Origin: JBARRO01 sp049644265
Lineage (GTDB): Bacteria; Bacteroidota; Ignavibacteria; UBA10030
Length of the DNA: 30,611 bases
Direction of reading: 5' to 3'
Assembly: GCA_049644265.1 (NCBI GenBank)
Contig: JBARRO010000164.1
Location: forward strand, 1 to 30,611
In this document: one piece after another, positions 22,402 to 30,611 of the stretch
Layout: each line of letters opens with the position of its first letter
Position numbering within the stretch: position 1 is the first letter of the stretch
Program-made: the position numbers and the translations under genes
The notes under the pieces: model-generated
Database searches by the model: none
What the model saw: only the letters and a program-made list of their open reading frames with translations
What the model was told of the DNA's origin: nothing

Positions 22402-23740
22402 GGAGCTGCGTATTTCTGATTAAGTTCCTTGAGAGCGTCGTTTGCATCGGAGCGCTCTGTTTCACTGAAGGCGCCCAGAGACGCAAGGCGGATGAGCGCT
22501 CGTTTTTCGTACTCAGTATTGCTCAGCCAATCGATGATGTCTCGGGCAACGGTCTTCGCCTCCTGATATCTTCCCTTCATGATATACATGGAGGAAAGCA
22601 GCTCAGAAGCCATGAGACCGAGACTACTTTCGTTTTGAAGGTTTTCGATGATTAGAACTAATTCGGCGTTCTTCGACCTCCGAAACACGTGATAAAGGCC
22701 TGAAAGGGCTAGTTCCCGCTCTGAACTGAGGGTCGAATTCTGTAAGATCGTCCTAAACATCTTCCCGCTTGTTGAAAAATCGCCTCTGAAATAAGCACCA
22801 AGGGCTTTTGTCAGACTCGCCGTTGTATCTTGTGTGAACGTGATCCCGTCCTCTCCGAGATGTGCGATAGAAAACCATCCGCCGTCGTTACAATCGGGGT
22901 CGAGGTAGGGCTTCCAGTTTGAGTAGTCGATCCAGCCGCCGTTGGCAGTAGAGAATTTTCCCTCATCTGGCGGGTCGGAGCCCCACCAGTCGGCCTGTGC
23001 AGTGATCCCGCCGCTGATATTGGCAAGTGCGTTCACGTCATTGTCATAGATATCGTTGCAGGCTCCGACATAGTGCAGTCCGCCCCATTCATCGTAGTAC
23101 ATGTATCCAAAGTTCATGAGGCTGTTACTAACGGAGGCGATGCCGACACTGTTGCCGGTAAGGAAGTTTGTGCCGATATTCGTCGAGCCGGAATTGACGG
23201 AAGAATAGTAATCGGCAATGAGCCCGTAGTAATTGTCCGTGATCGAGTTGGAGGTGCATTCGCCTGTTGAGTTATAGAAGACCACACCGTGGTAGTAATG
23301 GCCTCCCCAAAGGATGCCGTTGGTCCTGATGTTGTTCCCGGCGATGACGGGATAGGCGGAGCCGTTCTCCACTGAGACGATTCCGTGATATTGGTTGTAT
23401 TGGATCACATTGCCGTTGATCGCGGGGCTGGATCCGCCCTGGATGACAATGCCATTGCCCGCGCCGCAGTTCTGGATCGTACAGGATTGAATGGTGCCGG
23501 TTGACCCCGAGGCAAACCGCATACCGTTTTCCGTGTTGGGCTGACCGTTGATGGTGCTTGAGGTGATGTTCGCGTTTGACCCGTAGAGAGCAATCACATC
23601 GCCGGTCCCAAACGGGGAGCCGTTAAACGTGCAATGCGAAATCGAAAGCGAAGTTGAATTCGAGCCGACAATGGGATGACTTGCGTAGGAGAGGTCGCAG
23701 TATTGAAGGCTTGAATTTGTTGAATTGCTGAGTGATTCCG
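22400..23740 (-). CDS. Segment 2 of the frameshifted gene: right-handed beta-helix and helical repeats
   Basis: The segment reads from about SLSNSTNSSLQYCDLSYAS. It gives repeated short strands of beta-helix type (IQSCTIQNCGAGNGIVIQGG, INGNVIQYNQYHGIVSVENG, IAGNNIRTNG), as in pectate-lyase-like or NosD-like folds. The block ADWWGSDPPDEGKF closes the helix. A helical part follows (about LGAYFRGDFSTSGKMFRTIL to ALKELNQKYAAPWM) that resembles tetratricopeptide repeats. The open frame runs beyond both ends (to 23840 and 22068), but those ends are out-of-frame readings of segments 1 and 3. Confidence 0.7.
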
Positions 23741-25302
23741 TTCCAGTTCGATGACCCGGCGTGAGTAAGGCTAATGTGTTGAGAGGAATTGGCGACCGCA
23801 CTGATGGTGCCGTTGATCGTAAGGGACGCATCGGTAACAAATGCTGCAGTAACTCCAGAACTTACGGTCAGGGTGCTGCCTGAGGGGATTGTGAGAGAAG
23901 GGAGTGAGGAGGCGGATAACACTTTGTATAGTCTGCCTTCTCCGGGAGAAAAATGATCCGTGAAAGTGCCGCCGGCAAGGACGATCCATCCATTGCCGGA
24001 TCTGACTTCGAAGATGCCGCGCGCCTCGGAGTTGTTGAAAGTTACGGACACGGTTTGAGCAGATGAGACCGATCCGTCTTGATTATTGCAGACTCGATTG
24101 ACAAGCATAAAATACTCTGTCGAATCGGTTCCGGTGTCTATCTTCTTAAATGTACCGACCTCAATTTCGTCTCCGCTAACGGCAGTTATGCCGACGATGT
24201 TTGATGGGATTGCCGCATTTGGGAATGCTCCATAGACTCGCAGTTTGCGTATTGTGGAGCCGAGCGGGGCAAGTTCAAGATTAAGACTTGTGACATCATA
24301 AAAAGGACTAGGTTCACCCTGTCCTGGTGCGTGGACATCTTCCCATTTTAAGCGGGTGCTCGTAAAACTACTGTAATCCACCAGCCCTTGAACTTGATAC
24401 GCATTTCCAAAGCTCAATGAGCTTCCGTAGACATAGTACGTAATTCCTCTTGCACCACGGGAGAGTGCAAGATACGCCATTGCACGCAGTTCGTAGAAGT
24501 TCGGCCGCCGTGCATTTAGAGGCACACGCTCATCCATGCTTTGTATTATTGCCTGCCATTCAGTTCGTCTTCCACGAATGTCATTCATCAAATTGTTGAA
24601 GTGAGGAAGGTATCTGTTGTCGAATTCCCACTGTTGATCCGAGTAAATGGGCTGACGGTCGTGTAAGAGTGGGTAGACGTCAGACTGATAAATATCAAGA
24701 TCGGGAGCAGCATCAAAAAACCCCTGAGGCGGCGCCCCTCCGTTAGAAATGTAAGATTTTCTTGCCGGATCGAGTTCCCGAATCTTCCGAGCAGCGAATT
24801 CAACTCCAGCCCAGCGATCAGGATGCCATAGGGGATATTCGTCATCAAGATAGTAGCTGTGGAATCCCAAATGCCCACTAAACTTATTCCGCACCTCATT
24901 GATGATACTAATTGCAGCATTCGTATCCGATAAGTCCCCATTACGGAGCCAGTAAAGAAGTGAGTTTGAATTTGGAGAAGATGGATACCAGCAATTGAAA
25001 TTCGATACGGCTAGTTTGTAGTTGTTTTCATCGCAGAACCTCATCAGCGTATCTTCGACCCAGATTGGAGTCCACGAAACAAGGAAGTTTCCCTTTATGT
25101 TCCTCCAGTTTGTTCTCTCCTGATTCCATTGGTTCTGATTGAGACTTTGAGGAGTAAACGGTGGCTGCTGGTTGTCAATCCAAATCCCCCAAAAGCCGAG
25201 CGGGAAAAAGCTTGATGTGTCCGTTTGTTGAGCTCTGACGATCGTCAGAGACAGAATCAAAGCCGCCGCCCACATTGCCGTCCAACATCGTAGGCGTTTC
25301 AT
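23730..25302 (-). CDS. Segment 1 of the frameshifted gene: secreted glycosidase-like domain
   Basis: It begins with an ATG at 25302 with GGAAGG 7 nt upstream and a signal peptide (WAAALILSLTIVRAQQ). The following roughly 340 residues look like a TIM-barrel glycosidase: FFPLGFWGIWIDNQQPPF, then SYYLDDEYPLWHPDRW, then WQAIIQSMDERVP, then a conserved-looking RGITYYVYGS. Glu in DDEYP and Glu in MDERVP are candidate acids, but I cannot assign a GH family. A beta domain and the start of the helix (SLTINGTISAVANSSQHISLT) follow. An in-frame ATG at 25317 is less likely. The frame stays open to 23623 only as a shadow. Confidence 0.65.
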
Positions 25303-25326
25303 AGCTTGACCTTCCATATGGAGTTG

Positions 25327-26964
25327 TTAGCGAATGATCACCATTTTCTTAGTGATTGACAGTAAACCGGTTGTTAATCGGTAGAAATATATTCCTGAGC
25401 CATAGTTCTCTGCGTTAAGCTTTACAGAATATTCTCCGGGTCCTTGTTGTTCGTTTGCAAGCGTTGCAAGTTCCCGTCCCAATATATCGAACACGGCTAA
25501 CCTCACATTCGTGACGGCGGGAAGTTGATATTTGATGATCGTCTCGGGGTTGAAGGGATTGGGATAATTTTGATGAAGCTCCACTTTCTCGGGAATTGAA
25601 AAGTCGCTGTGAAAAGGCACATCCGTAACAACTTTTCCCACAGAACTAATTCTTCCCGCATATGTTCCATGCAATTGAAATTCGTCCCATACTGCAATTG
25701 CTCCGCCCTCCCCATCGGACACAGCAACGGCATGCGTTTTGAAGGTGCGAGTATGTGTTGACAAAGACACGCCGTTTGCTCCCCATTGAACCACTCCGCT
25801 GCTGTCAATTCGCTGTGCTATGATATCGGTTGTGTCAGCATTGAAATCATTATTAAAAACTACGATAACACCTGAACTGCCATCACTTGCCAACCAGGGC
25901 CAATCCCAATTGTTATTTCCAGATGTGAAGGTTATGCCACCCTGCCAAAGATGTATGCCTGACGGATTTATCCGATATAATTTGCCCCCTCCAATTGTAA
26001 AAGGAATTGTAGACTGAATTATGGCGCCTCCTTTTTGATCGCTGATGGGACTTGTATTTCCCATGCCTCCATAGTTGATAAAAACGCCATTGTTGCCCCA
26101 TAACAGGCTACCACTTGAATCTATCCGTTGTGCTCGAGTTTCTGTGTTAGAACCCGATGACCAGGCTATGATTGCTCCGGAATTGTCATCACTGGTAATG
26201 TAGACCAGATACCGCCGTAGAATATCGACGTCACTTAATCGGACGCCGTTTTGCTTCCATGCGATTGAGCCATCATGTCGAATTCTCTGTGCGTAGACAG
26301 AATTCGTATCACTACTTTCTGGATTTTGACTTTGCAGCCAGCAAACAATAATTCCTCCCTTACCATCTGAAGCACTGTGCCAGAAATTAATAAATCCATT
26401 GCTGTTCGTTTGTGAGATGCCTGTGTCACCCCAAACACGGCCGCCCGAGCTATCCAAGCGCTGAACGATCATTTCATAATCTGTTGTAAAATTTATTATG
26501 CACCCTCCGGCTCCATCGGCAACAACTTGTCCACCTAGTCCTTCGATGTCTGATGCTTTCACCCCATTTTTTTGCCAGAGCATTTTCCCGTTGCTATCCA
26601 TATGTTGCGCATAAATATAACCGTGAATAGTGTCCCGCTGGTCAAACCACGTGAAAAAGATTCCCCCTTTTCCGTCGGAGGCACAGAGATTAAGCTGGGG
26701 ATAGTTTTGTGCTTCGACAACGGGGACGCCATTATGAGGAAAGACTTCTTTGCCGCTACTGTCTAACCTCTGAACAAAGACGCCGTAGTTCGTTCCATTA
26801 CGTGCATCCATCCAGATGATATAGCCTCCGCCTCTGCCGTCGGCTACCATTTTGGGATATCCAAAACCCCCGGTCGTATCTACAACAGCAACACCTGCGG
26901 AATTCCATTGTGACAGTGAAATGCTGGCATTGAGCAGAACCAAAAGAATTAATTTCTGCGTCAT
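25327..26964 (-). CDS. Secreted repeat protein (propeller-like) with T9SS sorting domain
   Basis: The 545-residue protein has a signal peptide (KLILLVLLNASISLSQ). About eight repeats of roughly 50 residues follow, with the pattern SDGxGGxIxxWxD, then AQRxDSSGxxxWGxNGV, probably a beta-propeller. Its last roughly 85 residues are a T9SS domain (HQNYPNPFNPETIIKYQL to TKKMVIIR). The exact function is unknown; such proteins are usually surface-displayed or released. I chose the ATG at 26964, which starts just before the signal peptide; an ATG at 26997 is also in frame. The next gene begins 24 nt after its stop, so the two may be cotranscribed. Like the propeller gene at 9696 it is relatively AT-rich. 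Confidence 0.85.
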   Translation of the reverse strand: MTQKLILLVLLNASISLSQWNSAGVAVVDTTGGFGYPKMVADGRGGGYIIWMDARNGTNYGVFVQRLDSSGKEVFPHNGVPVVEAQNYPQLNLCASDGKGGIFFTWFDQRDTIHGYIYAQHMDSNGKMLWQKNGVKASDIEGLGGQVVADGAGGCIINFTTDYEMIVQRLDSSGGRVWGDTGISQTNSNGFINFWHSASDGKGGIIVCWLQSQNPESSDTNSVYAQRIRHDGSIAWKQNGVRLSDVDILRRYLVYITSDDNSGAIIAWSSGSNTETRAQRIDSSGSLLWGNNGVFINYGGMGNTSPISDQKGGAIIQSTIPFTIGGGKLYRINPSGIHLWQGGITFTSGNNNWDWPWLASDGSSGVIVVFNNDFNADTTDIIAQRIDSSGVVQWGANGVSLSTHTRTFKTHAVAVSDGEGGAIAVWDEFQLHGTYAGRISSVGKVVTDVPFHSDFSIPEKVELHQNYPNPFNPETIIKYQLPAVTNVRLAVFDILGRELATLANEQQGPGEYSVKLNAENYGSGIYFYRLTTGLLSITKKMVIIR

Positions 26965-27276
26965 GGCTCGTGATCCATGTGCGAAGTGAGCATCCAATTT
27001 GGATAAACCGTCCTTTACTTTTTGTCCTTCTACGAAAATGCAAATCCCGATCCTACGCTGGTATTCGTCAGCATGAGATCGGGATGATCATCGAATTCCC
27101 CTCCTTGTCAACATCAACGCATGGTCAAGTTCGGGATTTAGCTCTTCCGGCGCAATACCATAAATATGGTATATTTTTGCAGAGCACCGATTTTTGTCTG
27201 AAATCGACGTTTATCACTTCCAATAATTGCGAGTTGTGCAGGTGACCCATTTGTCAGTCTGACACGCTGTAAAAAC
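26965..27276. other. Intergenic leader with two palindromic sites
   Basis: No gene is seen. An inverted repeat ATCCCGATC/GATCGGGAT (27044-27052, 27077-27085) encloses a second short stem (GCTG/CAGC, 27057-27060 and 27069-27072). Farther from the gene, at 27155-27172, is a perfect 8-bp-arm palindrome ATACCATA-AA-TATGGTAT in AT-rich sequence, operator-like. Both lie upstream of the minus-strand gene that starts at 26964. Confidence 0.5.
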
Positions 27277-27307
27277 AAAGCCCAACCAGAATCTCTGATT
27301 GGGCTTT
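27277..27307 (-). terminator. Rho-independent terminator after the MBL fusion gene
   Basis: A 14-bp stem with one mismatch (27277-27290 with 27294-27307, 3-nt loop) is followed on the minus strand by GTTTTTAC. It lies 22 nt after the stop at 27330-27332. Confidence 0.88.
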
Positions 27308-27329
27308 GATCACATCCAATGAAGCAGAG

Positions 27330-30269
27330 CTACTTTAAAAGCGTCAACTTCCTCGTTACGGTGAACGATGGAGTGGTCATGCGATACAGATACGACCCGG
27401 AGGGAAGATTCCCAGGATTGAATTCAACAGTGTGCGAGCCGGCGGCAAGTTCACCGTCCGCAAGAACCGCCACCTCGCGCCCCGTGAGGTCGAATACCGA
27501 TAATCGGACCCTCGCCTGATCCTTCAGCTCAAACGGGATGATCGTTGTCGGGTTGAACGGGTTAGGATAGTTTTGGCCAAGGGAATATCCTTCCGGAAGA
27601 GCTTTCGGTTTCAGGAGCTCAGTTTCTGATCCTTTCGACGGAGAGCTCGGCGGCGCGTACGCCTGGACCGCGTAATGAACGTAATCGGCGTTCGTCGTGA
27701 AGCTCTTCGATGTGCTCGTGGAAAGCACACGAACACGGATCAGGCCCGTGACCGAAATATAGTTGCCGGGAGTTGCTGGCGAGTACGTAATTGTCACGTC
27801 GGAGGTGCTCACCGTGCGTGAGTCGATTTGGTTCCATGCGCTGGTTGAGTAGTTGAAGAGATAGACCTTTTGCGTGATCCCACTCTTGGACTGCTTGCCA
27901 TCGTAGGTTACGGTGAGGCCTGAGACCGACGACGGGCTTTCTGCAATCGTTGTTGTTGCGTACCAATCCGACGTCCGCGTCCCGGAGGTAGTCGAATTGA
28001 CATTGTAATAACTCGCGTTGTTTGTCGCGAGATTTGTGTATGTGCCCGACCCTTGCGTCCCAACGGAGACCGTCGTGCTCGTGGGCGCGTAGTCGGAAGT
28101 GACCATCTGGGTTTGCGGATTCCCGTTGTTTGCAGCGGTTGTCCAGTCTGCATACGTGTCGGAATCGACGTGTGCATCAGACCGGACAATCGTACTCCCC
28201 GTGGGCGCGGTGGGCAGCGTCGTGCTTCCCCACCCGGCCGGTATCCCGTTGGTTGCGCCGCCTTCCCAGGCAACTGCGTCGATAACCTGGCCCGCAGAAT
28301 TCTTCAATAGCAGTGTCTCACCCGTGTTGTTCAGCGCGGGAATTCCGCCATACAAATCAGCATCGTGGCCGTACAATGCCAGGAATCCGGCCTGGTTGAC
28401 AGCGATTGTGAAATACGTGTTTGCATGGATTGTTGTTCCGGCAGGAACGGTATACGTTGTGCCGAATCCGTTGTCGTCCGTAATTGTCCATCCGCTGATG
28501 TCGGCATCAGTCCCGGTCTGGTTATAAAGCTCGACCCATTCTTCCTGCGAATCTGTTCCCGGTGTGTCATACAGGATTTCGCTCATCACGACATGTGTCG
28601 GGGATCCTGCCGCTGTCGTGAACGTGTTGTCGCCCGACGTTGCTGTATTGTTTGCCCCGTCGGTGGAACGTACGCGGTAGTGATACACGGTGTTTGATGT
28701 CAGGCCGCCCAATGAAACAGCGTGGCTTGCCACCATCGTGGCGTCCGAAGCGGACGAGCCATAGCTCGTTGTTAATCCGTACTCAACAACCGAATTGGAG
28801 TTCTCATCCGTCGCCCAGGCGATATCGGCGCTGCTTGCGGTGATATTGGTGGACTGGATGTTGGAAATGACGGGTGGAGTGACGTCCGACGGTGCGGAGG
28901 TGGTAAATGTGAAATCTCCGGAGGTCGCAGTATTACTGGCTGCATCGGTCGACGAAACGCGATAATGGTACAGTGTGTTTGCGCTGAGCCCCGTGAGGTC
29001 GATGCTATGGCCTGTCAGCAACGAAGAGTTCGACGCGTTGGAGCCGTATGATGCCGTCAGGCCGTATTCAACGATTGAGGTTGAAGCTTCATCAGTTGAC
29101 CATGTGATCGTCGCGCTGCCTTCAGTGATAGTACTTGCCTGAACGTTGGAAATGACCGGCGGCGTGACATCGCCGGGGGAATCGTCCGTGGGGAGCGTGA
29201 AGGGGAGTCCCGACGCCGCGACTTCGTTCGGACCTTCTGTGACAGCCCCGTCCGCGGACACGGTGAATGTTCCGGTGCCGCTTGTTGTGACGGTGATGTC
29301 ACCGACACAGAACCCTGCAGTACTTGTGAGTGAACCAGCGGGGGAGCCCTCTTCGGTTTGAAGCACAACTGCAGGAGGAACCGTGATGCACGACGTGGCT
29401 TGTGCAAGCAGAACATGTTCCACCACATCAATACGTGGTAAATCCCAGCCGCTCGTTTGTCCATCCCCTGTATTTATCACCGCGACTGACGGTGCCGATT
29501 TATTCATGTAATTCATGTTCGTGCTGCTTTCGCTGCCGTGGTGATTCGCGAACAGAACATCGATGCCGCCCGCGGAGATGAGCGGCGAGGCTCCTCCGGG
29601 GGAAATTGCGTTGATGACGGATGTCTCGACATCCACTTGTGACGTTGAACGTCCTGTGCATGACTGATCGATCGAGCCGCCGCCCATGTCGCTCGCCCAG
29701 AGCATATCGAATCCGTTGTACTGAATGAGCAACGCAATCGAGCGGTCATTTTCGTCGGAGACCGAGACGGAGCCGCCGCCGATAATGCTTCCGTTTCGCG
29801 CGACGCAGGTAATCTTTGCACCGTTGCCCAGGTCGATGATCTGCCCTACAGGCATGACAACAGGAGCTCCTGCCGTCGTTGAGGCGGCTGCGCTATTCCA
29901 TTGGGTCGCTGCAGTCGTGGAGTAGGAAGAGCCGTTGTAGTAGTTCCTGATGTGAACGTCATACCCTGCGTTGATGACTTCATCCATACCGCCGAGGTGG
30001 TCGGAATGCTGGTGGCCGACGATCGTGTAATCGAATCCGTTTGCCGGCAGTATCCCGATCGACTGCAAATACGGAACCACTTTGCCTGAGCCTTTTCCCG
30101 TGTTGCCGGCTTCGATGAGAAGGGTTGTCCCGTTCGGCCCCTTGATGAACATCGACGCGCCCCAGCCGACGTTGATGAAGTGAATTTGAAGCTGCTGCGC
30201 AAATGTTGCCGCAGGCAAGGAAATCAAAACAACAAGAAACACCTGCCAAATGAGTTTCCGAAGACTCAT
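27330..30269 (-). CDS. Secreted metallo-beta-lactamase / FN3 / lamin-tail fusion with T9SS sorting domain
   Basis: The 979-residue protein starts with a signal peptide ending in TFAQQ. Residues 28-270 are a metallo-beta-lactamase fold resembling the ComEC C-terminal hydrolase: VGHQHSDHLGG with His86, His88, Asp90 and His91, SIALLIQYNGFDMLWASDMGGG (178-199), and FANHHGS (240-246). Two FN3 domains follow (about 368-458 and 462-553, each opening DVTPPVISN), then a lamin-tail domain (VVMSEILYDTPGTDSQEEWVELYN, from 560). A beta region and the sorting domain (NYPNPFNPTTIIPF to TRKLTLLK) end the protein. Metal-dependent hydrolysis of phosphodiesters, perhaps extracellular DNA, is a guess from the fold. 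AAGGAGG at 30279-30285 fixes the start. Confidence 0.9.
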   Translation of the reverse strand: MSLRKLIWQVFLVVLISLPAATFAQQLQIHFINVGWGASMFIKGPNGTTLLIEAGNTGKGSGKVVPYLQSIGILPANGFDYTIVGHQHSDHLGGMDEVINAGYDVHIRNYYNGSSYSTTAATQWNSAAASTTAGAPVVMPVGQIIDLGNGAKITCVARNGSIIGGGSVSVSDENDRSIALLIQYNGFDMLWASDMGGGSIDQSCTGRSTSQVDVETSVINAISPGGASPLISAGGIDVLFANHHGSESSTNMNYMNKSAPSVAVINTGDGQTSGWDLPRIDVVEHVLLAQATSCITVPPAVVLQTEEGSPAGSLTSTAGFCVGDITVTTSGTGTFTVSADGAVTEGPNEVAASGLPFTLPTDDSPGDVTPPVISNVQASTITEGSATITWSTDEASTSIVEYGLTASYGSNASNSSLLTGHSIDLTGLSANTLYHYRVSSTDAASNTATSGDFTFTTSAPSDVTPPVISNIQSTNITASSADIAWATDENSNSVVEYGLTTSYGSSASDATMVASHAVSLGGLTSNTVYHYRVRSTDGANNTATSGDNTFTTAAGSPTHVVMSEILYDTPGTDSQEEWVELYNQTGTDADISGWTITDDNGFGTTYTVPAGTTIHANTYFTIAVNQAGFLALYGHDADLYGGIPALNNTGETLLLKNSAGQVIDAVAWEGGATNGIPAGWGSTTLPTAPTGSTIVRSDAHVDSDTYADWTTAANNGNPQTQMVTSDYAPTSTTVSVGTQGSGTYTNLATNNASYYNVNSTTSGTRTSDWYATTTIAESPSSVSGLTVTYDGKQSKSGITQKVYLFNYSTSAWNQIDSRTVSTSDVTITYSPATPGNYISVTGLIRVRVLSTSTSKSFTTNADYVHYAVQAYAPPSSPSKGSETELLKPKALPEGYSLGQNYPNPFNPTTIIPFELKDQARVRLSVFDLTGREVAVLADGELAAGSHTVEFNPGNLPSGSYLYRMTTPSFTVTRKLTLLK

Positions 30270-30554
30270 GGCGTAGATCCTCCTTGGAATTGGTTTAGGG
30301 AAAAGTATTCGAAGTGCAGAAGGGATTCTGCAGGGTGGGTTGGGGGAATATGGAAAGAAACTGGATCGTCAGTGGGAAAAATCCTCAAGAAAGCTACAAA
30401 ACTCGGGCAAAAGACACAATACTATTCTTGAGAGTGACCTGGACTCGGAACAATCGCAGCCGCTCAGCTTGCTCTGAGCGCTTCAAAAAGCTACATTGAC
30501 CGGCGAATCTTCCTGCGGTTTCTCCTGATAAGTCGTTACGCAGCAATCCAAAAC
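30270..30554. other. Intergenic region with two short palindromes
   Basis: Besides the ribosome-binding site of the minus-strand gene, two perfect 7-bp-arm palindromes are visible: TGCAGAA-GGGA-TTCTGCA (30315-30332) and CGCTCAG-CTTGCT-CTGAGCG (30461-30480). No gene is supported. Confidence 0.45.
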
Positions 30555-30611
30555 GTGAAATCACTTCCTATTCTCTCGCTCCTTTTTTTTTCCCCAGCCA
30601 CGGCACAGGAC
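30555..30611 (+). CDS. Possible 5' end of a secreted protein (cut by the window edge)
   Basis: From a GTG at 30555 the plus strand encodes 19 residues, KSLPILSLLFFSPATAQD after the start. That looks like a complete signal peptide with an A-x-A type cleavage site. The frame is also open upstream, so the start is not certain, and no ribosome-binding site is clear. The product is unknown. Confidence 0.4.
   Translation, partial: MKSLPILSLLFFSPATAQD

Larger units (their letters stand above)
22063..25302 (-). pseudogene. Frameshifted gene: signal peptide, glycosidase-like domain, beta-helix, helical repeats, T9SS domain
   Basis: Three open segments join into one logical protein of roughly 1080 residues. 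Segment 1 (about 23735-25302) and segment 3 (22063 to about 22400) share one frame, and segment 2 (about 22400-23735) is shifted. One extra base near 23727-23745 and one missing base near 22370-22410 would restore a continuous frame. All three segments look under coding constraint and the C-terminal sorting domain is intact, so either the assembly has two indels or the gene decayed recently. There is no homopolymer or classical slippery site at either junction. Confidence 0.75.

Noticed and set aside
23623..23730. C-terminal tail of segment 1 after the first frameshift
   Set aside because: The reading (basic, irregular) is out of frame with the beta-helix that continues in segment 2.

Overview
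The window looks like chromosomal DNA from a Gram-negative bacterium of the Bacteroidota/Chlorobiota/Ignavibacteriota assemblage. Two things point there. Four predicted secreted proteins end in the type IX secretion (T9SS) type A sorting domain, with the NYPNPFN-type opening and a lysine/arginine-rich last strand. The window also carries lipid A and LPS-transport genes (lpxA, an lptD-like gene). Clear Shine-Dalgarno sequences before several genes (for example 9684-9690 and 30279-30285) fit an Ignavibacteria-like lineage better than Bacteroidia; this placement is inference.

Layout. From 1 to 9.4 kb is a housekeeping block, almost all on the minus strand: ROK sugar kinase, lptD-like, lpxA, lipM-like, panB, surE, a pyrophosphate-type phosphofructokinase, and a DUF309 protein, with the 3' end of an unknown plus-strand gene at the left edge. 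From 9.6 to 14.3 kb are a T9SS-exported YCF48-like propeller, a phytanoyl-CoA dioxygenase family protein, and a DUF5916 outer-membrane protein with a CBM9-like N-terminus. From 14.7 to 21.8 kb a minus-strand cluster encodes a lipoprotein sugar-binding protein, a double-ABC ATPase, a permease and a secreted GH38 alpha-mannosidase, suggesting uptake and cleavage of mannosides. From 22.0 to 30.3 kb are three more T9SS cargo genes. One is a glycosidase-like/beta-helix gene broken by two opposite frameshifts. The last is a metallo-beta-lactamase/FN3/lamin-tail fusion. A possible signal-peptide start of another plus-strand gene lies at the right edge.

The most unusual content lies between the genes. 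A 129-bp element bounded by CTAG and built of two adjacent hairpins occurs twice (5749-5877 and 20640-20768), differing by five transitions only; one copy carries the stop codon of the lptD-like gene. Many gaps are filled with tandem tracts of exactly 7-bp period in several sequence families, and others with 8- or 9-bp period. One heptad family (CATTGTT) also lies inside the mannosidase gene, where it encodes the hydrophobic core of the signal peptide. A 14-16 bp perfect inverted repeat (GACTCCCGGAATCT) occurs twice just after minus-strand genes. No tRNA, rRNA, CRISPR array or transposase gene was seen.
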